A program made the position numbers and the translations under genes. From NCBI GenBank assembly GCA_029052375.1, contig JAIDJD010000041.1, forward strand, positions 1-6,608: a DNA stretch of 6,608 bases, written 5' to 3'. The notes below the pieces were generated by a model. The model was not told where the DNA came from. It was given only the letters and a program-made list of their open reading frames with translations, and ran no database searches. This document shows, in pieces, positions 1 to 6,402 of the stretch. Source of the DNA: Duncaniella sp. Its GTDB lineage: Bacteria > Bacteroidota > Bacteroidia > Bacteroidales > Muribaculaceae. Every line of letters begins with the position of its first letter. Positions within the stretch are counted from its first letter, which is position 1.

Positions 1-875
1 TGGCGTGGCTGTGGCACTTGTCTGGGCCTCGTGTATTTCTCGAGGGTGAGGTGATACATGATCTCTTCAGGCCAGAGGGCGGTGTCGGGCGTCTCGAGTA
101 TGAGGGGGATGCCGTCCATACGGAGGTCGTTCATCAGCCTCTCCCAGAATGGCGCGGCGAGCTCGCCTGTGGCTATCGGGGCGTGGCGGTCTACGTGCGA
201 GCCGGCCTTCTTGAGTGTGTCGTTGAGGTGCATGGCCGAGAGGTAGCCGAATCCTACGGTGTCTCCGAACTCCTTCCATACGGCCTCGTAGCCCTCAGGT
301 GTGGTCATGTCATACCCGGCGGCATGGGCGTGGCAGGTGTCTATGCAGACGCCCACGCGGGTCTTGTCTTCGACGCCGTCTATGATGCGCGCTATCTGGC
401 TGAAGGTGAATCCCAGGTTGCTGCCCTGGCCTGCGGTGTTCTCTATCACGGCCTTGACGCCTGAGGTGGCCTCGAGGGCGAGGTTGATAGACTGGGCTAT
501 GAGGTCGAGGCAGGCGTCGGGGTCCATCTCCCTGAGGTGGCTCCCGGGATGGAAGTTGAGCATCGTCAGCCCGAGCTGTTCGCAGCGGCGCATCTCGTCG
601 AGGAATGCCTCGCGAGACTTGGCGAGCTTCTCCTTGTCCGGGGCGCCGAGGTTGATCAGATAGCTGTCGTGGGGCAGTATCACGGAGGGGGTATAGCCGC
701 ACTCGGCACAGTTGGCCCTGAAGCGTTCGGCTTCGGCTTCTGAGATGGGTTTTGAGGCCCAGCGCGAGGGGTTGCGGGTGAAGAGTGCGAACGAGAGCGC
801 CCCTATGCTGCGGGCGTTGAGGGGGGCGTTGGATACCCCTTTTTCTACGGCTACGTGTGCTCCTACAAGTTTCAT
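1..875 (-). CDS. nfo: Endonuclease IV (AP endonuclease), 3' end cut by window edge
   Basis: This is deoxyribonuclease IV, a metal-dependent TIM-barrel enzyme that cuts DNA 5' to abasic sites in cytoplasmic base-excision repair. The reading frame starts at ATG (MKLVGAHVAVEKGVSNAP) and stays open for 291 codons to the left edge, with no stop seen. All nine metal ligands known from the E. coli enzyme are present at the same residue numbers: His69, His109, Glu145, Asp179, His182, His216, Asp229, His231 and Glu261. Family signatures are visible as ALFTRNPSRW (30-39), LNFHPGS (106-112), VIENTAGQGSNLG (143-155), CIDTCHAHAAGYD (177-189), DRH (229-231) and PLILETP (257-263). E. coli Nfo has 285 residues, so the protein is probably almost complete; the tail after about residue 278 (EKYTRPRQVPQPR) is a short unconserved-looking extension. 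A promoter lies 70-100 bp upstream, so the gene is probably transcribed apart from lptD. The identification is very secure; only the C-terminus is unknown. Confidence 0.96.
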   Translation of the reverse strand, partial: MKLVGAHVAVEKGVSNAPLNARSIGALSFALFTRNPSRWASKPISEAEAERFRANCAECGYTPSVILPHDSYLINLGAPDKEKLAKSREAFLDEMRRCEQLGLTMLNFHPGSHLREMDPDACLDLIAQSINLALEATSGVKAVIENTAGQGSNLGFTFSQIARIIDGVEDKTRVGVCIDTCHAHAAGYDMTTPEGYEAVWKEFGDTVGFGYLSAMHLNDTLKKAGSHVDRHAPIATGELAAPFWERLMNDLRMDGIPLILETPDTALWPEEIMYHLTLEKYTRPRQVPQPR

Positions 876-945
876 TTCTTAATCTCTACGGGTGTCTTGG
901 ATATACGTCAGGCACGGCTCGGGAGTGGGGATGCGTGACGATATA

Positions 946-976
946 CAAAGTTAACGATTTTCTTGCTGTCAGCCAA
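946..976 (-). promoter_or_regulatory. Bacteroidetes-type primary sigma promoter of nfo
   Basis: Read on the minus strand, TTG (974-976) is followed by exactly 20 bp and then TAACTTTG (946-953), matching the Bacteroidetes housekeeping pattern of a -33 TTG/TTTG and a -7 TAnnTTTG. Transcription would begin near position 939, leaving a leader of roughly 65 nt before the nfo ATG at 875. The rest of the 145 bp gap between lptD and nfo shows only an AT-rich imperfect hairpin (985-1007) and a T6 run just after the lptD stop. The start site is inferred from consensus alone. Confidence 0.72.
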
Positions 977-1020
977 TCGGTTTTAGCTTTATTTAAGGAA
1001 AAAAGCTTGCCGGCCTCAGG

Positions 1021-3963
1021 TCAGTACCACCGGACACCGTTGGAGAGCGACGAGCGCTTGTCGTACTTGAGGTCCTGCAGGAGCGACGACTTGACGGAGA
1101 TGTGGAAGTTGTAGCTCTTGTACGGGCCTACCGGGACAAAGCTGGCGCGCATCGTGAAGCAGTGCATATCCCTCGATATGTTGCAGTTCATGTAGGCGAG
1201 CTTGTGTGTGTCGAAGTTATACGAGGCCGAGAAGCCGAGGCTCCAGTTGGAGGTGGGTCTTATGTTGCCTGAGAGAGAGAGGTTTTGCGTTATCTTTCCC
1301 TTGTATTCGAGCTTGTCGTAGTCGAAGTCTCCGTAGCCGTAGTTGATAGAGTAGTTGAAGGTCAGGTTCCAGGGGACGCTCCAGTCCATGTATCCGTTGC
1401 GTCCTATCTGTATGCCGTTCTTCTTCTTGTTGTTGGGTGTCGGTGTCGGCGGTTCTTCGTAGTCCGATGTGTCCGAGGCGAATCCCTGGTCTTCGCTCTG
1501 CCTGTCGTCGTCCTTCTTGTTGTCGTCGCCGCGTCCGAACAGCTTTTTGAATGTGTCGTTGTTGATGGAGTAGCTGAATGATGTGCCTGTGCTCGAGAGA
1601 CGTCCCCAGCCCTTGCCGTGAGTGAGGCGCAGTTTGTTGATGCGTACGGGGCGTCCAGAGGAGTTGAGGCCGTACATATAGACGTCCCACGTGGCCGAGA
1701 GGTTGAGGTTGAAGTTCTTGACCAGGCGGAGCATTATGGAGGTGTTGAGGTTGGACCACCGCATGGAGTCGGCGGCGAAGTTGTAGCTCTGCGAGAGGGT
1801 GAGGTTTTCGATGAGCGAGACCTTCTTCTCTCCTATTGAGTCTTTGTCAGAGCGCAGCTTCATCTCGAGGTTGTTGGCCAGGTTGATGTTGACAGAGCCG
1901 TTGCGCCCTGTCCCCGGGACGCCGAAGAGGCTGTTGGGGAAGTAGGAGTACTGCCGCTTCTGCAATTCGCCCGAGGCGTCCTTGTACGAGTAGCTGCCGT
2001 AGTATCCGAAGAAGGGCGAGCCGAAGTCCGGAGACCCGCTGAAGGAGACAGACGGGGTGAGGACGTAGCGTATCATCTTCACCTTGTCGCCCAGGAATGG
2101 CAGGGGCTGGAAGAAGCCGTAGACCTTGGTCGAGGCCGAGACGGCGGCCGAGAAGTCCCAGACGTTGTAGAGGCTGTATACGGTGTCGAGCACCTCGGCC
2201 GACGCGTTGGGGTCCCACTGGCGGCGCACCTTCTGTGTGTACATCCTGTCTGTCAGCGAGACAGACGGTGTGATGTTGAAGTATTTGAGGACGTTGAATG
2301 TGGCCGAGATGGGCACGGAGTGTTTCATGCCGTTGCGCCAGTCTCTGATGAGGTTTTTCTTGAAAAACTCGTTCTGCTTGGAGGTCAGCGAGTTGTTGAG
2401 CTGGCCCGAGTATGAGAGCTTGATCTTTTCGTACCACTTCTCGGCTCCGACGGGGTGGCGGCGCTTGAAGGGGTAGACCTGAGACATCGTGATGGTGACG
2501 TTGGGGAACGACACGGCCAGCGTGGAGTCTTGCGAGCGCTGGGTGACGTTGGCCGTGGTGGAGAACGACCATTTGGAGTTGGGTATGCGGTAGGTCATGT
2601 TGACCGTAGAGCTCTTGGTGTTCTCGGTGAACGATGAGGAGTAGTATGAGCCGAGGTCGTTGCGCGAGTAGCCCGAGGTGGTATAGTTGACCGAGGCCGA
2701 GAAGTTCATGTTGGGGTTGGCCTTGGCGTCCTGTGTATGGGTCCAGAGCACCTGGAAGTTGGTGCTCTTGCGGTAGTCCGGCATACCCTTGTCGCCCATG
2801 ATGGTCTTGAGGTAAGAGATGTTGAAGTTGCCCGAGAACTTGTAGCGCTTCAGGTAGCTCGACTGTGCCCTGAGGCCCCACGAGCCGAGGGTGTAGAGCT
2901 CGCCCGTGAGGGCCAGGTCTATGTTGTCCGAGATGGCAAAGTAGTATCCGCCGTTGCTCAGGTAGTATCCGCGGTTGTAGTCGTCGCCGAATGTGGGGAA
3001 GATGATGCCCGACGAGTATTTGGACGAGAACGGGAAGTAGCCGAAGGGGACGGCCAGCGGGAGCGGGAGCCCGGCGAGCACCATGTAGGCCGGGCCTGTG
3101 ACGGCGTCCTTGCCGGGGCGCACCTTGGCCTTGGTGAGCTGCATATAGAAGTGCGGGTGGTCGTGGTCGGCACAGGTGGTGTATTTGGCGTTTTCGACAT
3201 AGAATGTGTTGTCGTCCACCTTCTTGGAGCGTCCGCCGGTCAGGTAGCCCTCGCCCTGCTGTGTAACCACTCCGGTGATGAATCCGTGCTCCGTGTCGAA
3301 GTTGTAGGTCATGGTCTTGGCCTCGTATGAGGTGCCCTTGTCGTTGAAGACGGGGGTGCCGATGATGTCGCCGATAGAGTCGGGGACGCCTGTGGCATAG
3401 ACCGTGGTGCTGTCCAGATTCATGCGTATCTGGTTGGCCGTAAGGTCGATGTCGCCATATACGACCTGAGAGGGGCCGTACATATACGCCACGTTGCGCC
3501 CGAGGAGCACTATCGAGTCTGTGGCCGAGAAGTCTACGGAGTTGTCGAGGTCGGTCTTGGTGCGGACTATGCGCGACGAGTCTTTGGCGGGTGTGATGCG
3601 CGTGCGGCTCAGGCGGGTGCGCCGTGTCGAGTCGATGTTGGCTGTGTGGCGCTGTATGGGGCTGGATATGCTGTCTCTCCTCAGCGAGTCTGAGGCTGTC
3701 GAGTCTGCCGTCGATGCCAGGGTGTCGGGGGCGGGCGTTATCCTTCTGGGCCTCAGCTTGGCCCTTGGCGAGCGTCTTGCGGGGAGCGCCGATGTGTCGG
3801 CCTCGGACACAGACGCAGGCTCCGAGGCCTCGGGGGCGGAGCCGCTCGCGGCCTGAAGCTCGGGCAGGGTGGCCTGGGCCGTCCCGGCAGGCCTGGAGAA
3901 GCCCGTCACGGCGGCCACGCAGAGCATGACGATGAGTATTATGAGAGCCTGTGTCTTCCTCAA
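1021..3963 (-). CDS. lptD: LPS assembly outer-membrane protein LptD (OstA/Imp family)
   Basis: LptD is the outer-membrane barrel that inserts lipopolysaccharide into the outer leaflet at the end of the Lpt bridge. The 980-residue product begins with a signal peptide (basic MRK, then hydrophobic residues 6-21). A low-complexity Ser/Thr/Ala/Arg linker (about 24-145) follows, containing RITPAPD (74-80) and RITPAKD (122-128). An OstA/LptA-like jellyroll region spans about 150-290 (NVAYMYGPSQVVYGDIDLTA, later YTTCADHDHPHFYM). The conserved PFGYFPFSSKYSSGIIFPTFG (306-326) leads into a long beta-barrel of alternating aromatic and polar strands that ends in VRWY, a typical terminal barrel signature. 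A charged, Pro-rich insert (about 810-848) is likely a loop. The start is TTG: no upstream in-frame ATG exists before a stop at 4006-4008, and the first internal ATG would cut the signal peptide. It is longer than E. coli LptD (784), as is usual in Bacteroidetes. The role is inferred from family; the exact barrel register is not determined. Confidence 0.9.
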   Translation of the reverse strand: MRKTQALIILIVMLCVAAVTGFSRPAGTAQATLPELQAASGSAPEASEPASVSEADTSALPARRSPRAKLRPRRITPAPDTLASTADSTASDSLRRDSISSPIQRHTANIDSTRRTRLSRTRITPAKDSSRIVRTKTDLDNSVDFSATDSIVLLGRNVAYMYGPSQVVYGDIDLTANQIRMNLDSTTVYATGVPDSIGDIIGTPVFNDKGTSYEAKTMTYNFDTEHGFITGVVTQQGEGYLTGGRSKKVDDNTFYVENAKYTTCADHDHPHFYMQLTKAKVRPGKDAVTGPAYMVLAGLPLPLAVPFGYFPFSSKYSSGIIFPTFGDDYNRGYYLSNGGYYFAISDNIDLALTGELYTLGSWGLRAQSSYLKRYKFSGNFNISYLKTIMGDKGMPDYRKSTNFQVLWTHTQDAKANPNMNFSASVNYTTSGYSRNDLGSYYSSSFTENTKSSTVNMTYRIPNSKWSFSTTANVTQRSQDSTLAVSFPNVTITMSQVYPFKRRHPVGAEKWYEKIKLSYSGQLNNSLTSKQNEFFKKNLIRDWRNGMKHSVPISATFNVLKYFNITPSVSLTDRMYTQKVRRQWDPNASAEVLDTVYSLYNVWDFSAAVSASTKVYGFFQPLPFLGDKVKMIRYVLTPSVSFSGSPDFGSPFFGYYGSYSYKDASGELQKRQYSYFPNSLFGVPGTGRNGSVNINLANNLEMKLRSDKDSIGEKKVSLIENLTLSQSYNFAADSMRWSNLNTSIMLRLVKNFNLNLSATWDVYMYGLNSSGRPVRINKLRLTHGKGWGRLSSTGTSFSYSINNDTFKKLFGRGDDNKKDDDRQSEDQGFASDTSDYEEPPTPTPNNKKKNGIQIGRNGYMDWSVPWNLTFNYSINYGYGDFDYDKLEYKGKITQNLSLSGNIRPTSNWSLGFSASYNFDTHKLAYMNCNISRDMHCFTMRASFVPVGPYKSYNFHISVKSSLLQDLKYDKRSSLSNGVRWY

Positions 3964-4000
3964 GGGGTCAGGTGGTGGTTCGGTTTTACAAAAGTTCTTG

Positions 4001-4031
4001 CAAAGTTAAGAACTTCCTTTCAAACCACCAA
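4001..4031 (-). promoter_or_regulatory. Bacteroidetes-type primary sigma promoter of lptD
   Basis: On the minus strand, TTG (4029-4031) is followed by 20 bp and TAACTTTG (4001-4008), a full match to the TAnnTTTG -7 element with a -33 TTG at the usual distance. Transcription would start near 3994, about 30 nt before the TTG start codon of lptD. This short leader supports the TTG start, since no other start codon lies between the promoter and the signal peptide. No Shine-Dalgarno sequence is visible in the leader, which is normal for this phylum. Confidence 0.74.
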
Positions 4032-4074
4032 CCCGCACCCTGCCCGGCGCTGCATAATTATTGTTAACGGATGC

Positions 4075-4092
4075 AAAATCAGAGACACTCTG
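4075..4092 (-). terminator. Weak candidate terminator after the channel gene
   Basis: Thirteen bases after the channel stop, the minus strand forms a CAGAG-TGT-CTCTG hairpin (4080-4092) followed by ATTTT (4075-4079). The stem is only 5 bp with a 3-nt loop and the T run is only four bases, so it would end transcription poorly if at all. It is recorded because the position is right and nothing better is present before the lptD promoter. Confidence 0.25.
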
Positions 4093-4104
4093 TCCGCGTG
4101 GAGG

Positions 4105-4830
4105 TCATAGCTCCTTCTTGGCTTTGTTCATGGCGCCGGTGACGTAGTTGGTGAGGTAGACGGTGAAGAGCGGGAATATCACCATGCCCGAGCACGGGAG
4201 CACGACGGCCACTATCTTGCCCGAGACGGTGACGGGCGAGATGTCGCAACCCACGGTAGACATATTCATGAAAGACCACCAGAGGGCCGTCCAGTATGTG
4301 TCTACCTCGGGGTTGACGCCATGTTCGCGCTGGAAGAAGATGAGCGAGCAGAAGTAGGTGACCAGCATCATGATGGAGAGATAGGACATGAAGAGAGAGG
4401 TGACGGCGTTGCTCGAGAGATAGCCTATCACTATCGACATGGCCAGGGCTCCGCGGGCCAGGGGTATGAACCTGACGAAGTAGAGGGCGTCGGCTGTGAG
4501 GTGTATGTCCATCAGGCTGACTATGTTGAGGTAGGGGATGGAAAGCATCAGAAATACCAGGCGGTGTCTGAAAAACCTCCATTTGTCGGCCGAGACTATC
4601 AGCTCTACGAAGAAGTCTACGATGAAGAAGACGCACACCCAGAGCTGGAATGTCATGTAGGAGCGGTTTTGCAGGAAATCGACTTCCTTGAATGTGTCTA
4701 TCGATATCCATACTATCAGGGCGCCCGACAGCAGGAGGACGATGGTGTTCATGAATCGCAGAAGGTCTCTCTTGCCCTTGGACAGGCGGGCTGGAGCCTT
4801 TGTGGCTGTGGTGTTTGCGGCTGAGGACAT
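4105..4830 (-). CDS. Voltage-gated-channel-like ion transporter, six TM segments, atypical pore
   Basis: The 241-residue product has the layout of the ion_trans (voltage-gated K+ channel) superfamily in the inner membrane. Predicted segments are S1 about 28-47, S2 61-81, S3 91-108, S4 117-138, S5 about 143-167, pore helix 178-192, and S6 about 204-231. S4 (YFVRFIPLARGALAMSIVIG) carries only two arginines, R120 and R126, so voltage sensing may be weak or absent. The pore reads NMSTVGCDISPVTVSGK (189-205): TVGCD stands where K+ channels have TVGYGD, so K+ selectivity cannot be assumed. A basic N-terminus (R15-R25) and a short basic C-terminus (KAKKEL) flank the membrane part; there is no cyclic-nucleotide or RCK domain. 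The gene sits between the der terminator and the lptD promoter. I see no consensus promoter in the 106 bp between the terminator T run and its ATG. The fold assignment is good; ion specificity and cellular role are unknown. Confidence 0.82.
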   Translation of the reverse strand: MSSAANTTATKAPARLSKGKRDLLRFMNTIVLLLSGALIVWISIDTFKEVDFLQNRSYMTFQLWVCVFFIVDFFVELIVSADKWRFFRHRLVFLMLSIPYLNIVSLMDIHLTADALYFVRFIPLARGALAMSIVIGYLSSNAVTSLFMSYLSIMMLVTYFCSLIFFQREHGVNPEVDTYWTALWWSFMNMSTVGCDISPVTVSGKIVAVVLPCSGMVIFPLFTVYLTNYVTGAMNKAKKEL

Positions 4831-4903
4831 GACTGCTGGGATGAATATAGTTGGAGACGTGTGGGTTATATGATTCTAACATTGTCCGGATGGGTTATGT
4901 TCA

Positions 4904-4997
4904 ATGCCGCGGTCTGCAGCCGGGAGGCGGACAGACAAAAAAAGTCTTATAAGACCGGCGGGTCTTATAAGACTTATGGCTATGATGCGGTCTGCAG
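4904..4997. repeat. Pair of 16-bp imperfect direct repeats flanking the terminator hairpin
   Basis: Positions 4904-4919 and 4982-4997 both read ATGnnGCGGTCTGCAG, differing only at the two n positions; the last 11 bases are identical. The copies are 78 bp apart and enclose the whole hairpin. Such a match is unlikely by chance in a gap of about 207 bp, though not impossible. It could be the trace of a small inserted or duplicated hairpin unit, or a repeated binding site. The gap 4831-5037 holds no other feature I can support. Confidence 0.5.
4937..4975 (-). terminator. Strong intrinsic terminator of the rho-der unit
   Basis: A perfect 15-bp inverted repeat (4942-4956 and 4961-4975) encloses a 4-nt loop (GGCG on the plus strand). 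On the minus strand it is followed by a seven-T run (4937-4943 are A on the plus strand; the first two pair into the stem). It lies 62 bp after the der stop codon and points the right way for der. The plus strand has only TT after the stem, so it works mainly for leftward transcription. Each arm also contains the 12-bp self-palindrome GTCTTATAAGAC, so the same sequence is repeated both directly and inverted. Confidence 0.9.
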
Positions 4998-5037
4998 GCC
5001 TTGTACGGACAGGCCCTGAGCCGCGCGGATATCGCTC

Positions 5038-6357
5038 TTACTTCTCGCGCATGAAGACGTTGACGGGTGTGCCGTGGAAGTCCCAGTTATCGCGTATCTT
5101 GTTCTCGAGATAGCGGCGGTAAGGCTCCTTGACCCACTGGGGCAGGTTGCAGAAGAATATGAAGGTGGGTATGGGCGAGCCCTTGAGCATGGTCACATAC
5201 TTGATTTTGATATACTTGCCCTTGTTGGCGGGTGGCGGATAGGCCGCGATGGCGTCGAGCATCACGGTGTTGAGCTGTGAGGTGGGCACCGTGCGCCGGC
5301 GGTTCTGGCAGACATCGAGGGCTGTCTCGAGCACCTTGAAGATGCGCTGTTTGGTCAGGGCCGAGGCGAAGATGATGGGGAAGTCTGTGAAGGGGGCGAA
5401 CCTCGAGCGTATGGCCTCCTCGTAGTGGCGTATGGCCTCCTTGCTCTTGTCTGTCACGAGGTCCCACTTGTTGACCACTACCACGAGACCCTTCTTGTTG
5501 CGCTGTATGAGCGAGAATATCGATACGTCCTGGGCTTCGATGCCGCGTGTGGCGTCTATCATGAGGATGCAGACGTCAGAGGCCTCGATGGCGCGGATAG
5601 AGCGTATGACGGAGTAGTATTCGATGTCTTCGTGTACCTTGGTCTTCTTGCGGATGCCTGCGGTGTCCACAAGATAGAAGTCGAACCCGAACTTGTTGTA
5701 TCGTGTGTAGATGGAGTCGCGGGTGGTGCCGGCGATGTCCGTCACAATGTGGCGCTCCTGTTCCATGAAGGCGTTGACCAGCGATGACTTGCCGGCATTG
5801 GGGCGGCCTACGATGCATATCTTGGGTATGTCTTCGAGCTTGTCCTCGTCGTCGTCGGTCTTCTCGGGCATCTTCTCAACGACCTCGTCGAGGAGGTCGC
5901 CGGTGCCGTATCCGCTGACGGCCGAGACGCCCACGGGGTCGCCGAGGCCGAGCGAGTAGAACTCGGGGATGTTGTAGCGCGAGTCGCCGACGTCCACCTT
6001 GTTGGTGACGAGGATGACGGGCTTGGTGGAGCGGCGGAGTATCTCGGCCACCTGGTCGTCGAGGTCTGTGACGCCGTTGGTGGCGTCCACTACGAAGAGT
6101 ATCTCGTCGGCCTGCTCGATGGCGAGCTCTACCTGCTTGTTGATTTCGTTCTCGAAGATGTCCTCGCTGCCTACCACCCAGCCTCCGGTGTCCACTATCG
6201 AGAACTCCTTGCCGTTCCAGTCCACCTTGCCGTACTGGCGGTCGCGGGTGGTGCCGGCGGTGTCGTCTGTTATGGCTGTGCGGCTCTGGGTGAGGCGGTT
6301 GAAGAGTGTCGACTTACCCACGTTGGGGCGTCCGACTATAGCTATGAGTTGTCCCAT
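5038..6357 (-). CDS. der: Ribosome biogenesis GTPase Der (EngA)
   Basis: Der is an essential double-GTPase that acts in the cytoplasm in late assembly of the 50S ribosomal subunit. The 439-residue protein is full length and shows two complete G domains. The first has GRPNVGKS (9-16), GTTRD (35-39), DTGG (56-59), NKVD (119-122) and SAVSG (145-149). An acidic linker (DDDEDKLED, about 168-176) joins it to the second, which has GRPNAGKS (184-191), TTRD (211-214), DTAG (231-234), NKWD (296-299) and SALT (332-335). The C-terminal KH-like RNA-binding domain runs from about 350 to the end and closes with NWDFHGTPVNVFMREK, typical of the family. The ATG start gives MGQLIAIVGRPN, the usual Der N-terminus, with no room for extension before G1. 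The gene begins 45 bp after rho with no promoter consensus between them, so the two are probably cotranscribed; a strong terminator follows. No key residue is missing. Confidence 0.97.
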   Translation of the reverse strand: MGQLIAIVGRPNVGKSTLFNRLTQSRTAITDDTAGTTRDRQYGKVDWNGKEFSIVDTGGWVVGSEDIFENEINKQVELAIEQADEILFVVDATNGVTDLDDQVAEILRRSTKPVILVTNKVDVGDSRYNIPEFYSLGLGDPVGVSAVSGYGTGDLLDEVVEKMPEKTDDDEDKLEDIPKICIVGRPNAGKSSLVNAFMEQERHIVTDIAGTTRDSIYTRYNKFGFDFYLVDTAGIRKKTKVHEDIEYYSVIRSIRAIEASDVCILMIDATRGIEAQDVSIFSLIQRNKKGLVVVVNKWDLVTDKSKEAIRHYEEAIRSRFAPFTDFPIIFASALTKQRIFKVLETALDVCQNRRRTVPTSQLNTVMLDAIAAYPPPANKGKYIKIKYVTMLKGSPIPTFIFFCNLPQWVKEPYRRYLENKIRDNWDFHGTPVNVFMREK

Positions 6358-6402
6358 GATTGATGATTATTGTTGTTAAGCAACCTCTGTGAACCCCGGC
6401 TT

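Noticed and set aside
985..1007. AT-rich imperfect hairpin (AGCTTT...AAAGCT) between lptD and nfo as an lptD terminator
   Set aside because: The stem is 6 bp of mostly A-T pairs, and on the minus strand it is followed by A residues, not T. The T6 run is inside the stem. It does not fit an intrinsic terminator.
857..1114. Plus-strand 85-codon frame across the nfo promoter gap
   Set aside because: It overlaps the 5' end of nfo, its promoter and the end of lptD, and shows no recognisable motif or promoter of its own.
2737..3330. Long plus-strand open frame (197 codons) inside lptD
   Set aside because: It is the antisense of lptD. Its protein is Val/Gly/Glu-rich without any fold signature, and the frame is open only because the GC-rich opposite gene avoids stop triplets. 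The same holds for the other plus-strand frames across nfo, the channel gene and der.
3916..3963. Lipoprotein signal in LptD (Cys15 after VML)
   Set aside because: A lipobox needs a small residue (Gly, Ala or Ser) directly before the Cys; here it is Leu, and the hydrophobic stretch continues past it. An ordinary type I signal fits better.
6358..6402. Separate promoter or terminator between rho and der
   Set aside because: The 45-bp gap has no TAnnTTTG box and no stable hairpin with a T run, so cotranscription is the simpler reading.
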